From Siderastrea siderea (lineage: Eukaryota; Cnidaria; Anthozoa; Scleractinia; Rhizangiidae), in the NCBI GenBank assembly GCA_964030785.1, contig OZ034968.1, forward strand, positions 54,285,730-54,349,729: DNA of 64,000 nucleotides, read 5' to 3'. Position 1 is the stretch's first letter. Each line of letters starts with the position of its first letter. This document shows, piece by piece, positions 20,527-32,341 of this stretch. A model generated the notes under the pieces. The model worked only from the letters and a program-made list of their open reading frames with translations, did not search any database and was not told where the DNA came from. A program made the position numbers and the translations under genes.

Positions 20527-22571
20527 GAGGACACCCTAATGCAATCACACCCACTGGACTACCCCATTACAGAAGCTGAAATACTCTCAGCGGCAAAAAA
20601 ATAAAAAAATAAAAAACAACAAAAGCGCATATTCGGACAAGATAAGAAACGAAATGATTAAAGCTAGCTTACCTATGCTACTGCCTGTTTACCATAAACT
20701 TTTTAATACTATTCTCACCTTAGGGACTGTACCAAATATTTGGTGCAACGGTACTATAACTCCAATATTTAAATCTGGTGCGAGAAACGATCCGTCGAAT
20801 TACCGCAGAATTTGTGTTTCAAGCCGTCTGGGAAAGCTTTTCTTTTCAATTTTAAACCAAAGACTACTTGGTCATGCCGCTTCGCTGAACATACTTCATA
20901 AATCTCAAATCGGTTTCTTACCAAAAACTCGAACATCAGATCATGTTCTTACCTTACGGACCCTTATAGACAAGTACGTGCACGGTCATCATGAAAAAAT
21001 GTACGCTTGTCTTCTTGATTTCAAAATGGCATTTGACTCCGTCTGGCATGAAGGACTCTTACATAAATTACTGCAAATCGACGTAGGAGGATGTTTCTAG
21101 AAGTTGATACAGAACCTATATTCAAACTCCTCATGCACCTTAAAAATTGGTAGGAGTCAAACCAGACCCTTTCATTACTTGAGAGGAGTACGCCAGGGGT
21201 GTATCTTAAGCCCCTTGCTTTTCAATTTATAAATTAATGATTTACCATATGCATTTCAAAATACTTTATCAGATCCCATCATTCTTCCAAATGGTACCAA
21301 ATTAAATTCCCTCTTATACGCTGATGACTTGATTATTTTATCCCGATCCAAAGTATAGGTCTGCAAAATTGTCTAAACACGTTGAATTCTTTTAGCAGTT
21401 CTTGGATGTTAGATATCAATTCTAAAAAGACCAAAATTATGATCTTTCAAAAACGTGCAAAGAAAAACTCCGATCTTAGATTCCACATAGGAAAACAGAA
21501 CATTGATATTGTACACGAATACACATATTTAGGAACCCGAATCTCCTCAACTGGTAATTTTAATGGGTCTCTCGAACACTTGAAAGAGAAAGCTCTTCAC
21601 GCTCTTTTCGGGTTAAGAAAAAACACAGACATTAGTAGATTAAAACCTTCTTTGGCTTGTAAAATATTCGATACGATGATCACACCCATACTACATGTAC
21701 GGCCTACAACTGTGAAATTTGGGGAGCTTACCAGAAACAGGATTTTAAAATGTGGGATAGCTCTCCAAGTGCAAAAACCCACTTACACTTCTGCAAGCGA
21801 CACTTGGAAGTAAGTAATAAGGCTTCAAACGCTGCCTGTAGAGGTGAATTAGGTAGATTTCCATTAATAGTTGGTATTAATGAAAAAAGTCTTAACTACA
21901 TTATGTATCTCTTTGAGAAGGATGAAGACTCTATTGTAAAACAAGCATTACTTTTATCTATAAATCTTCATTCTAATGGCAATACTAGTTTTTATAGTAA
22001 TATTATGGAATTATCCAAATCTTATAATCTACCGAATTTTGTTCCCAACAATTTAGATAAAACCAAAAAATCAAGACATAAAGATTTAATGAAACAGACG
22101 TATATCACTCAGTGGCGGCATTCAGTTAATTATACAAGGAAATTAGAGTTTTGTAATACGTTTAAACATTGTTATGAAATTTCAAGTTATTTAAACCTAA
22201 CTAGAAAAACAATCAATAGAAAGGCTCTGGAAAAATTACGCATAAGTAATCATAAACTTATGATCGAAACTGGAAGGTATAACCAAACTCCTCACGACAA
22301 AAGGTTATGTCCAGTTTGTGATTCCAATGCAATTGAAGTTGAAATTCACTTCCTCTGCTATTGCCCGAAATATTTCAAACTTAGAAACGAATTTTTCGCT
22401 CAAATACAAAGTCATCTCCATAATTTTCAGCAGCTATCTTACTCAGACCTGGTGATTAAACTGATGAACTCCGAAGATATTTATCTTAATTTACGACTGA
22501 CGAATTATCAGCCTCCATTATTGAATAATTTGCGTGACAGTATCCTGTCATCTAAGAATGATGTCACTTGA
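20527..22571 (+). pseudogene. LINE-A reverse transcriptase and C-terminal finger, broken
   Basis: The frames 20654-21100, 21382-21813 and 21750-22571 together carry RT (NIWCNGTITPIFKSG, then LLDFKMAFDSVWHEG as motif A) and a YADD box (LLYADDLIIL, about 21312-21341). The C-terminal region has a C-x2-C...H...C finger (LCPVCDSN...HFLCYC) near 22306-22352. Stops at about 21100, 21228 and 21356 and frame changes show that it is dead. It is not a host gene. Confidence 0.85.
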
Positions 22572-22676
22572 TTATCTGTTATTAATATCATAATAATTAT
22601 TTCTTTTTCTTGTTCTTGTTTTAACGTACCTTTTTGCAATACTGTAAATAATTATAGTCATGCAAATAAAAGTTAT

Positions 22677-22856
22677 TGTTATGTTATGTTATGTTATGTT
22701 ATGTTTTGTTATGTTATATTATGTTATGTTATGTTATGTTATGTTATGTTATGTTATGTTATGTTATGTTATGTTATGTTATGTTATGTTATGTTATGTT
22801 ATGTTATGTTATGTTATGTTATGTTATGTTATGTTATGTTGTTATGTTATGTTATA
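22677..22856 (+). repeat. (ATGTT)n microsatellite, LINE-A 3' tail
   Basis: About 35 near-perfect copies of a 5-bp unit directly after the LINE's AATAAA region. The open frames reading through it are artefacts of a period not divisible by three. Confidence 0.95.
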
Positions 22857-22868
22857 TATCTAACATTT

Positions 22869-23265
22869 GGTTTCAAACCATGAGTCAATTCAAAACCTGT
22901 ATACAAGTAGATTCTTTCGTTTGCTTCACGTTGTAGACTAGCGCATAAAAACGTCTTATGCCAGCTTTCCTAATGTGTGATGTTTCAATCCTTTTACATT
23001 AGTAAGTCTGTCTCATAAAATACACCGATCGAGAGTTAGTCAAAACACAACTAATGATTATGTGTCATTGACGTATTTAACAACCTTTCTGACGTATGAG
23101 AGAAAGAAATAATTAGTAGAATAAAATAGGAAAAATAATTAATAGAAAGTGACCGTACGCTATAAACGCCTACTTCGCGATCACGACCGCAAAGCAACGA
23201 GTGTGAATATAGCACTGATATCAAAACATGATTCTCCGGATTAAGACAAACACGCTGTTAGAATC
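22869..23265 (+). repeat. Duplicated segment, right part (paralogue of 33345-33660)
   Basis: Continues the similarity of 17164-17605 after the LINE insertion: ggtttcaaacca at 22869-22880 matches 33345-33356, and blocks such as gtcattgacgtattta are shared (about 23066 and 33519). Confidence 0.75.
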
Positions 23266-25436
23266 GGGTGTCAGTAAAACGCCGACTCAGGGTCGGGGTG
23301 TCTCCTTTTTTTTCTTTTTTCTTTTTCTTTTTTTGCGATTTATTTGCGAATAGATTCCTATTGGTCGGAAAAGTATCTGTTGCAGTTAGAATGGAAAATC
23401 CTTTTACAGTCAGAAACGGATGTCCTTTTCCGCCGCAACATTGTAATTTGTTTGCGAAGATTCTTCTGCAGATTGCTCTTGAAATCAGAAATCTGAGCTT
23501 GTAATACCAAAAACATAACGAAAGCTGCACCGCTGGGAACTAGCGAGGTTAGTTGCTGCGATAACGCAGATGTAAGAGAAATTTTGTGAACTGAATGACA
23601 GGAATGAGGTTTTGAAGTTTTTCGCCTCGCTGGCGAGTTTATTTGTGTACATTTCTCTTCAAATTCCTCTTAAGGTTTTTTAAATTAGAAATGTTGCTTA
23701 GAATATTATAAACTGAATAATTTTTTCGTGATAGAAAAACTGACGACTGAAAAAGTATTTTATTCAGTGAAAAACTATGAGATTCGCTGTTGTGATAAAG
23801 TTACTTTTGTGGAGAATAGGTTGTGGTTTTAATTTGCTTTTTTTTCAATAAAAATTTGTCATTGTTGTTTTAAATAAATTTGCATCACGTTGCTGTTCGC
23901 ATGACAGAACCCTAATTTCACCAACTGGGTAATATTCCAAGTTAAAGTTTCAATTTAAGAAGGAGTTTGCCGAGGAAACTAGCGAGACAATTTTCAAGTG
24001 ACACAACACAAATTCGCAGCTGAAGCGAGCAAGTTGTTGGTTGCAAATTGCTCCAAGCAAGTGGTCTATTAAAATACCAATGTTGCGGCGGAATTTTGCA
24101 AAGTTTCCTGGAAAAGAACATCCAGCTTAAATAAACTGTGAAACAAGGGGAACTGTGCATGTGACAAGCTCCCTTCAGTTGGCTCGTTTTAATGCGAAAG
24201 TGGTCACGTGGTCAATCATGACGTCTTTTCCGCGTTTTCCTCTCACGAACATAGCGGAAGTAAGCAAGAAAATCGCATAGTTTGCTTGTTATTTGGGTTC
24301 ATATGCATGAAATCTTGATTTGAGAAGGGAAAAGTAAAATATTAAAATAAGCTAAAATCGCTTTTGTTGTAGGTGTTACAGTAATTTCTTCAGATTCAGA
24401 GTCAAGCGGCGGCTTAAGCTTTTTGATGGTAAGCTAGCGTTTTGCAACGCCACTTACCAAATTTAAATGTATTCACCGGCTCATTAAAACGTACTGCTTC
24501 CTTACTGAAACTCTACGAAGGGTTTCAACCATAATGACTGCTCTATTCCATGAAGTGCCTACCCAAACGCGGCGCTTGTTTGCGGCCATGAACATGGCAA
24601 ACGGAGCTGAAGCACTGCCAATGAAAAGTCGTATCAAGGAAAAAAGTGTACTTTCGGCAGCGAATGAAAGCTAAAAAAATCGGTAGTTGTCGCACGAGCG
24701 GAGTTAAATTATACTTATTAAACGAATCTGGTTATGAAGCTGAGCAAAGTCCTTGTTTTATGCTTTTGTTACCGTTTTTAGCCTTGACCGTGCACAAGCA
24801 ACAATAGGTTTTGAATTTTGCATGAGCAAATGACAAGACAAGAATGTTACTGTCTAGTTATTCAGCCATAGTTCGACATAGTGTGCGAACGTAAAACAAA
24901 GATTGTACATGGTCGTAGTTAAAAACTCGTCGTGAACGTTGCCAGTTGATGGTAGTCGTTTAATACGCACATGAAACCTACAAAAATGAAAACATAGCAC
25001 GCTAACTTCTCATTACTTTAATTTTAAGTAAGAGCGACGTATTTTCAACTTTTAAGACCAAAGCTAGGATTAGCCTTTTTTCTCCAGCGATTGCATATTG
25101 GATTGGGGGATAATAATGCACTACTAGATCATAGCCGCATTCCTTGCTTACTAGAATTGCATCCTTCCGATTCAGCCGTCTTCAGGAAAGGAAAACGCGG
25201 GAATGATTGACTACGTGACCGTTTTCGCGGGAAAATAAGCCAACTGAAGGAAGCTTGTCACATGTGCAGTTCCATTTGTTTCGTAATTTCTTTAAAAGGA
25301 TTTTCTGTTGTAAACCAACAGACACTTTTTCGACCAAAGGGAATCTATTTGCAAATAAATCGCAAAAAAATGGGAAAAAAAGACACCCCGACCCCGACCC
25401 CGACCCCTACCCCGAGTCGGCGTTTTACTGACATCC
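23266..25436. mobile_element. 2.17 kb TIR element with perfect 9-bp target duplication
   Basis: The ends read GG(G/A)TGTCAGTAAAACGCC in inverted orientation (23 bases with one difference), and the similarity extends inwards over more than 100 bases with interruptions. A further inverted pair lies at about 24140-24240 and 25195-25290. Both flanks are GTTAGAATC (23257-23265 and 25437-25445). Nine bases fit Mutator-like elements. There is no transposase frame, so the element is non-autonomous. Confidence 0.85.
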
Positions 25437-25445
25437 GTTAGAATC

Positions 25446-26113
25446 TGGAGAAATTAGGAAAAAGGGCGAAGTCGTCACTCCACGCTCAAACACGTTAAAG
25501 CAAGTCCTATAACGTAATCGTCAAATTCGCTTTGCTCTTCCGGGAATCCCTGTAAAGTCAACAAGTTGTCTCGAACTCTAAAATCGAACAAATCGGTTCA
25601 AAAGTCAACGAGTAAAGCAGAAAATTTAAAAAGACTTACTGGTATATCCTCCTGTGCCGCTTTTACTATCCAAGAGGATCGATCCGTCGATCAAGTAACA
25701 GAATTCCAGCTAACATCATGAACCCGTTCATTTCGCTTCGTGTATTTACTAGTTAAAACTAGCGTACACATGACCTTTTCCACTCTTAGTTAGTTCCCGG
25801 TCACTGGCATCCACCATTTTTGTCTCCAGAGCCTTCGGTCGTTGTTTTTTGGCCGCGCAGGACAAAAACTAAAAGAGCACTGGGGTCCAGATGGGACATC
25901 CACGTTCCGAACGTCTCGTACCAGTGCTACTCTGAGAACCGAGGCCTTATTCGTTTCCCTGACTTCGTCGTTTAATTAAAAAGCTCAAACGGGAGGCTAA
26001 GGGACGACATTGGCTGTCGATTGTGTTTAGAAATCATATAAATTCAAGTAATTAAACTTACTTGAGTTTAGTTTTCCCCTGCTAAACAAATTTTACTCAT
26101 ATTCCTTTTTCAG
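25446..26113 (+). other. Non-coding sequence before the receptor pseudo-exon
   Basis: The last 150 bases resemble the end of intron 1 of the GPCR gene at 32342-36696 and end in a polypyrimidine tract and CAG at 26111-26113. The rest shows no gene. Confidence 0.5.
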
Positions 26114-26342
26114 GATTTATCTTCATCATTGGGCTTGTTGGTAACGGAATTGTGGTTGCAGTAATCACAGCCTTGCACCGGCGGGGACAAAAATCATCCG
26201 TTCAGCTGTTTCTCTTTCGCTTGGCCATTTCGGATCTGATGGTGTGCCTGCTGTGCATTCCGCTGGCCATCTTTTCGAATTTTTACTATCCCACAGAGAA
26301 TCATGAAAGAGATGATGGCCTGTGCAAGTTAGCACGGTTCAG
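26114..26342 (+). pseudogene. GPCR pseudogene, exon 2 remnant (TM1-TM2)
   Basis: Homologous to exon 2 of the two intact GPCR genes downstream: TM1 with GLVGNG, TM2 with LAISDLMVCLLC, and the first extracellular Cys in GLCKLARF. The acceptor is preserved. At the donor the other copies read ATGCAG|GT; here it is cAG|GTGCAG, four bases shorter (229 versus 233 bp), so splicing would change frame. The donor is embedded in an expanded tgcagtcag repeat (26341-26372). No first exon and no DRY/NPxxY exon were found before the next gene. Intron-2 similarity continues for at least 80 bp. I regard it as a decayed tandem copy. Confidence 0.85.
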
Positions 26343-27944
26343 GTGCAGTCAGTTGCAGTCAGGTGCAGTCAGTTGTTTTCATAAATATTTTTTTCTGATC
26401 GACCAACCAAAATCTGAAATGTTAGCCACAATAAAGAGTGAAGAACTAACAACTGAGTGACGAAGGAACGAACTAGGAAAGAGCCTCGGCACGGATGTCT
26501 CGTACCTGTTTAAAATTTGAGCGCAAAAAAAATTTATCATTCTACGTTGGTCAGTCTTCTTGCTCACTGCCTTTTTGACTCGTTTTTTTTTTTTTTTTTT
26601 GGAACGGTTGGCCATGGTCATTTCGCCTCTTCCCCAGGGACCACGAGGTTCGTATCGCGATCATTCTGTTTAACTGGAAAGATCGTGCTAGCTGTAGTCG
26701 ACATCCTGTCTCAATGAGATGATCCCGTAATTGGGCGCCGGCGGTGACATTAAGCCTTTGGTCTGTTCTCGTACATCTTCTCAAACAGCATTAAATTTGT
26801 AGGGAAAGCTTAAGAGTCCACTTCAATGTTTGAAAAGAGTACAGTCCCTTGCGTGTGGTGTATCATTTCCATTCATTCACTGCTCCTACCCTGGGTTGAA
26901 TGGGTGACGACGAGAGAAAAAGTACACTGATGCTTTTTACATTGGAACCCGTTAATAAGACAACAAACAGGCCAAACAAGTTAAGTTGTAGTAACAGAAA
27001 AAAAAAAGAAACAGAGGAAGAAGGTATATGTACGTATGACAGCCAAGTCACTTTGAAAAAGGGCTGCCTATTACAGTATAAAGAGATCGACTTGTTCTTT
27101 GTCAATTTTTATTTGTCGGTGTCATTTAACCCACCAGTCATTCCGAGTGGCAGTTTTCACGGGAAAATTTTTCACTTGGAATGGGTGGTCGTTGGTTGCA
27201 TTAATGGTGTAGCCAGGTCAATAAGGTTTTCGATGAGAAAATACTCGGCTTTCAAAGAAAAAACATGGTCGTAACAGCGAGGCGGTCGTATGGCTAGCTG
27301 TTTTCCACTGGATATGTTGACTCCAATCCCGTTGTAACTTATATAATGAAAAGCTACATGTCTGTTTTCTTCTCGAATTAATTTCGACAAGAGAGGATGA
27401 AAGGCAAGAGAGCTACTCCCCATATAGGCCCTACCCCCATTTAATCCCTCTTAAGTTATTTTTAGTAACAATTAGTGAAAAATTCAAATTTCAAATACCT
27501 TATGGAGTTTTAAAGTAATTACCCTGAATCAAGGAGGAAAGAAAGACCACCCATAATGCTTTGCGACCAACTATATTATCACCGGTCGTTGCTCACGTGA
27601 TCTCACATTTGGATTTGTACGCGATGAACATCGTGTGCGATACCAAGCTTTTGTAGCAGCGCTGTGTTGATTTTAGAAGTAGAAAATTCTATGTTTTAGT
27701 CTTCTGTGCTTTGTAGTAAGTCCTGTGTTCTTGAACAACTCAGCTTCCCCAGGGGTTTACCTCGGTGTAAGAACCTGACAAGATTTTCTTTGTTTGTTGG
27801 CTATTGTTATGATGTACGCTATTGTCGCTAAAATGTTTTGTTCCCTTTATTTTACGTCATCCGTGAGTTTCACAGGTTCTTACACCGAAGTAAAGCCTTA
27901 CCCAGCGAACTGGCCTTTCTCCGGTTTAATGTTTTTTTATGTGA
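26343..27944. other. Non-coding, former intron and spacer
   Basis: The first part resembles intron 2 of the downstream receptor gene. A T20 run is at about 26583-26600. A block at 27360-27480 recurs as its reverse complement at 31160-31260, so the region between may once have been a larger inverted-repeat element. No gene is recognised. Confidence 0.45.
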
Positions 27945-28860
27945 GAGGTTTATAGCGCTGGATAATTCCAATGAGATCGCTGGGATCGCTTTACAAACCG
28001 ACACTAACTTAGTCAAACACGCCATAAGATTTGGGTTATTTAACATCCCTTCAACTCCACATCACCGCGTATAGTTGAATCTACATTTTCTTGGCTTTCA
28101 AATGGTGTATTGAACTTAGGTATCGGTTGAGAATAGAGGGAGAAAAAATTATTTCTGTCAGAGGTTCACAGCGCTGTGTGATTACAAAGACACTGTTGGG
28201 ATCGCGCTACAAACCAACACGGTTTACTCAGTCAAACATTCCATACGATTTGGATTATTTAACTCCCCTTCAACTCGATATTCATTACCAACAGAGGAAT
28301 CTGAATTTTCTTAGCTTTCAAATGGCGTATTAAACCTAGGAATCGGTTGAGAACAGAAGGAGAAAAAAATTATTTATATGAGAGGTTTATAGCACTATGT
28401 AAGTGCCGCAAAGGCATCGTTTGGATCGCGTTACAAACCGACACTAACTTAGTCAAACACGCTACAAGATTTGGGTTATTTACCATCCTTTCAACTTCAA
28501 ATCATTATGTACAATAGAATCCAAATTTTCTTAGCTTTCAAATGGCACATTAAACTTAGGAATCGGTTGAGAATAGAAGGAGAAAAAATTATTTATGTCA
28601 GAGGTTCATGGCACTGAGTGATTGCAAAGACATTGTTTGGATCGCGTTACAAACCGACACTAACTTAGTCAAACACGCCACAAAATTTGGGTTATTTAAC
28701 TTCCCTTCAATTTCAGCTATTTGTATACAGTAGAATCGACATTTTCTTGCCTTTCAGATGGCGTATTAAACTTAGAAATCGGTTGAGAATACAAAGAGAA
28801 AAAAATACTTATATGAGAGGTTTATAACACTGTGTAAGTACAAATTTGTTTGGAACACTG
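27945..28860 (+). repeat. Tandem satellite, five units of about 218 bp in an A-B-A-B-A pattern
   Basis: The anchor GAGGTT occurs at 27945, 28161, 28382, 28601 and 28817 (spacings 216, 221, 219 and 216). Units 1, 3 and 5 have gagaggtttat, while units 2 and 4 have cagaggttca. This points to amplification of a dimer of about 440 bp. The units share blocks such as aaaccgacactaacttagtc. Confidence 0.85.
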
Positions 28861-29937
28861 AAGAAGTTACCGAGTAAAACGCGGCACAATTCATGCGCTA
28901 TTAATAAACAACCAAGGACTTAAAATCAGCTAACCAAAAGTGGTTGTATTTAATATTACTTCGACTGTCAGTGGTGTACGTGGATTTCCTTGTGGACAAT
29001 GCTGGAAGACCTGAGTCACGACATCTGGAACAAAGAAGCAAGGAGGTTACAAATCAATCATACAACTTGCAAATATGACCTCATTTAAATGGCAGTCAGC
29101 CCAGAGTTCAGCGATATGCTGAATATAGTATCACAAGAACCTTATTACAGACAAAAACGTACCAAGGAAGCGAACACCTGCCGATAGCTGCTGTAACATT
29201 GCGAAGAATAGTAATCAAAAGCACCTCGCTGCTGTGACACTGGTCGAGGAAATGACGGTTGGCGCCAATTTTGAGCAATTTTAATTCGGTCCTTACTCAT
29301 TGAAAACTTGAGTACATTAGAGTACATTGCGATTGCTACCGTTCTTTAACCTTTAAAGCAGAGGTTGGACTCTTCAAATGTATCCATTAAATAACAAAAG
29401 AAATGCATGGAATTTAACATACCTTTGTCGAAGGACAATACGTAAACAATGGCGTCTTCACGCCAAATGGCTCCCAAAGAAAGGCTTCGAAAAACAGCAA
29501 AGACCACGAATGTATTTGGAAATTCTACGGCTATGGGAACTTTAAGTAACCCAAAACAAATACAGAACAAAAAGATTGGCCAGTATCGACCTTGAAGAAT
29601 GCGAAAAATCCAGGCAAAATCCTACTATTTTACGCACCAAGAACAACCGTTTCGAACCTATTGAATTTCACGCAAAGCATCATGCTGATCATGGATGGAC
29701 CTTTAATTCCTCCTTGCCATGAATTTTCGCCGCAAAAAAGAACTCATCATTCTGAAAAAAAAATTCATGATTTCAGTTTTTCCAAATTTGACATTTTCCG
29801 ACGGGAAATGACTTCACAAAGTTGGCGCCAAATTTTGCTTTTTAGTATTATAGTATTTTTAGTATTTTTAGTATTATAGTATTATGACAGCTTCTGAAAG
29901 ACCTTGTGACATGGATCTCAAAACTGACAAAATAAAT
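28861..29937. other. Intergenic, no gene recognised
   Basis: Short frames only, none with a recognisable domain. A small tagtattt microsatellite lies at about 29843-29884. Confidence 0.45.
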
Positions 29938-29945
29938 GAAATATG

Positions 29946-31114
29946 CAGGGGGGGATAGAAGCGAGGCCTAGGACCGAGAAACGATGTTCTCACAACTTGC
30001 AAAGCGGTCCAGTCAAAACGTCGACAGCGGTGTTCGTCATAATAAATATTTCCGAACGACGATCAACTTATTCGAAATAGTTTGCAAAATTTATGTGTAT
30101 TTTGTCGGGGGAAAGCAAGCGGTGAGCGGCTAATCTCTCATGGAACTTACTGTCAGTTTCATAGAAGAGAACATTCGATGGAAGCTTCTGTTTTCGCAAT
30201 GTCTTGTTTGTTGCAGTGGCGCGTGGATCAGCTGCGAGCTGTACGGCAGTCACGTTTCGCTTGTTTATACTTGGAGACCAGGTTTGCGACAAACGTTTCA
30301 AAGTTGAATGCTAGAATTAGATAATTCAACGTAAATAAACTTCTCACCGAGAGAAAGCGTTTGAACTATTCAGGATTTTATTTCTTGTACTCCGCGACGT
30401 AATTTTGGTCTTTGTCTATCGCTGAACCGATGCATGTAATGCATGTTTCTTTTTACATCTCATTCTGTGACGAATTGATAGCATGAGATGAGACAGTTAT
30501 GGCTGTACTCGGTTTGCATGTTTTCCTCCAGCGTGGTCTAAGTACATTGCAACGGGAAATGTGCCATAAAACATCGATGGAAATAAATTCAATCAAAACC
30601 GCTATAACCTAATGCATGGAAACAATACCTACGCACAAAATACTTCTTTTATTATCAATAATCCAGTTATGTGTTAACAAGATCATTTCACAGTTCAGTA
30701 CTTTGAACCCGATCTCAGTTTTTAACCGAGCTTCAGAAAATTCTATCTGATTCTATACAGTCGATCAGCACAGACTGGATTGATCGAAGCGCTACTGTTC
30801 TACTTTGCGGCTAAAAAACTTGGAGAGTAAACTTTTGTCTTTATAAGAAGCAAAATGCACGAAAACATGATAAAAGTGTAAAATACGATCAATTCGTCAA
30901 TTACCTGAACGAAGGAACAAAACCGAATCCGCCACCTTTGGCCGCCATAATTTTTTCCCCTTCAGCGTTCGAGTTCCGTTGGAACATGCAACATCTGCGC
31001 ACGCGTAGGAGGTATATCCGCTGACTAGAGCCTCACAGATTGCTTTGCAAGTTGTAAGAACATCGTTTGGATTTCATTTAAGAGAATGTATAGGAAGTTG
31101 CTTTTCCCCCCCTG
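29946..31114. mobile_element. 1.17 kb hAT-type non-autonomous element
   Basis: Starts CAGGGGGGG and ends CCCCCCCTG. Both flanks are GAAATATG (29938-29945 and 31115-31122), a perfect 8-bp duplication as made by hAT transposases. A second inverted pair (acgatgttct...ttgcaaagc near 29981-30006, mirrored at about 31043-31067) lies inside. It has no transposase frame. Confidence 0.85.
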
Positions 31115-31122
31115 GAAATATG

Positions 31123-32341
31123 TTTATCGACTCAAAAGATATAACGTTTTAAACTTTGAGTTGTGTTAATAAAAATAACTTAAGAGGGATTGCGATGGGT
31201 ATATGGCCTACATGGGGGGATTAACTCTTTTATCCCTTTATCCTCTCTTGATTTCGACAGACATTTGGCATAATTTAACTACGGGAACAGAATTTCACGA
31301 AGAACGATTCTATCAAAACAATATAACAGAATCACGTGACAACAATTAGAAAAAAAACAGAGAAGAGATATTCGTGAGAGTGCATAAATCGGTATACTAA
31401 AACTAAACCCGAAATATATAATTATTAATTTTTTTATATGAATTAATGTATCACTTGTAAATTCACTGCCACATCAAAAGGTTTCAGAAGAGCGAAAATA
31501 AGTCTTTTACTGCATCTGGTCAAGATCATAAAACAGGGAAAATTTCTCAATAGCCATTATCTTGAAAACAAAGGCCTGTCCGGAACATGAAAATTTTCAT
31601 TACTTAAAAGATTGATATTATTAATTTCAGAATACAGAACAACATTTTGTCTAGATATGATGTCTGGTGCAAACCCCCTATTGTGTCGCTCTTTCACATT
31701 TGAGGAAATTCACTGAACGGTTTGGTTCAATGAGTGTTCTCGAATAGTTCAAAAACTGGTTTATATTAGTTGATATACAGTAGATTGCAGTTACACTAAT
31801 TGCACCCCTGAGGGCTCGCCAGCAGTAAACACACACAAAAAAAGACAAAAGGTCTGTAATATGCCATTATGCTACCCATTTGAATGTATTAAGTGACGTT
31901 TCCACAGTTACATACAATTATGTTCTACCAGCTTGCTTTGTGAACAAACTTTCTTTGTGTAAAGTCACTTAAAGTGAAAAAAGCTCATGTTTGCATCATC
32001 TCGCGAAAATGACCCATAAGGTACTAATTTTGAATAGTGGTCAAATTTCATTCAAATGCTGTTTATAACCACCAGTTTCCATGACATTTTAAAAATACAG
32101 CTGACAACGTTTAACACCTGGGAACCAAACTATGGTTGTTAATTCCATGTTTTATGCTTGTGACGTCTGTCCGCACAAGCACTTGTCGTTGATTTATGCA
32201 GAACAACGAGACTCTTGTAAAAAGGTGATTCTCGCTCAGAATATAGTGCTATACGACAGCAAGGCAAACTCAACGTGGAATCAACTGGTTCTTTAACTGG
32301 AGTTAGAGTTTAGTTGATATAAATCAAGCCGAATTGATAAA
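31123..32341. other. Upstream region of the receptor gene
   Basis: No gene is seen. This stretch should contain the promoter of the gene starting at 32342, but no TATA box at a convincing distance or other element stands out. Confidence 0.4.

Larger units (their letters stand above)
17606..22860 (+). mobile_element. APE-type LINE (LINE-A) with a nested LINE
   Basis: The stretch is absent from the paralogous copy at about 33335-33345, so it is an insertion. In order it has an AP endonuclease, a reverse transcriptase, a C-terminal Cys/His finger and a 3' tail of ATGTT repeats after an AATAAA at 22664-22669. The RT is broken by stops and by the antisense insertion of LINE-B at 19196-20526. The 5' end is not precisely fixed. 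The target duplication was not resolved. Confidence 0.8.

Noticed and set aside
22660..22936. Overlapping frames of MLCYV repeats
   Set aside because: They are translations of the (ATGTT)n microsatellite at the LINE tail.
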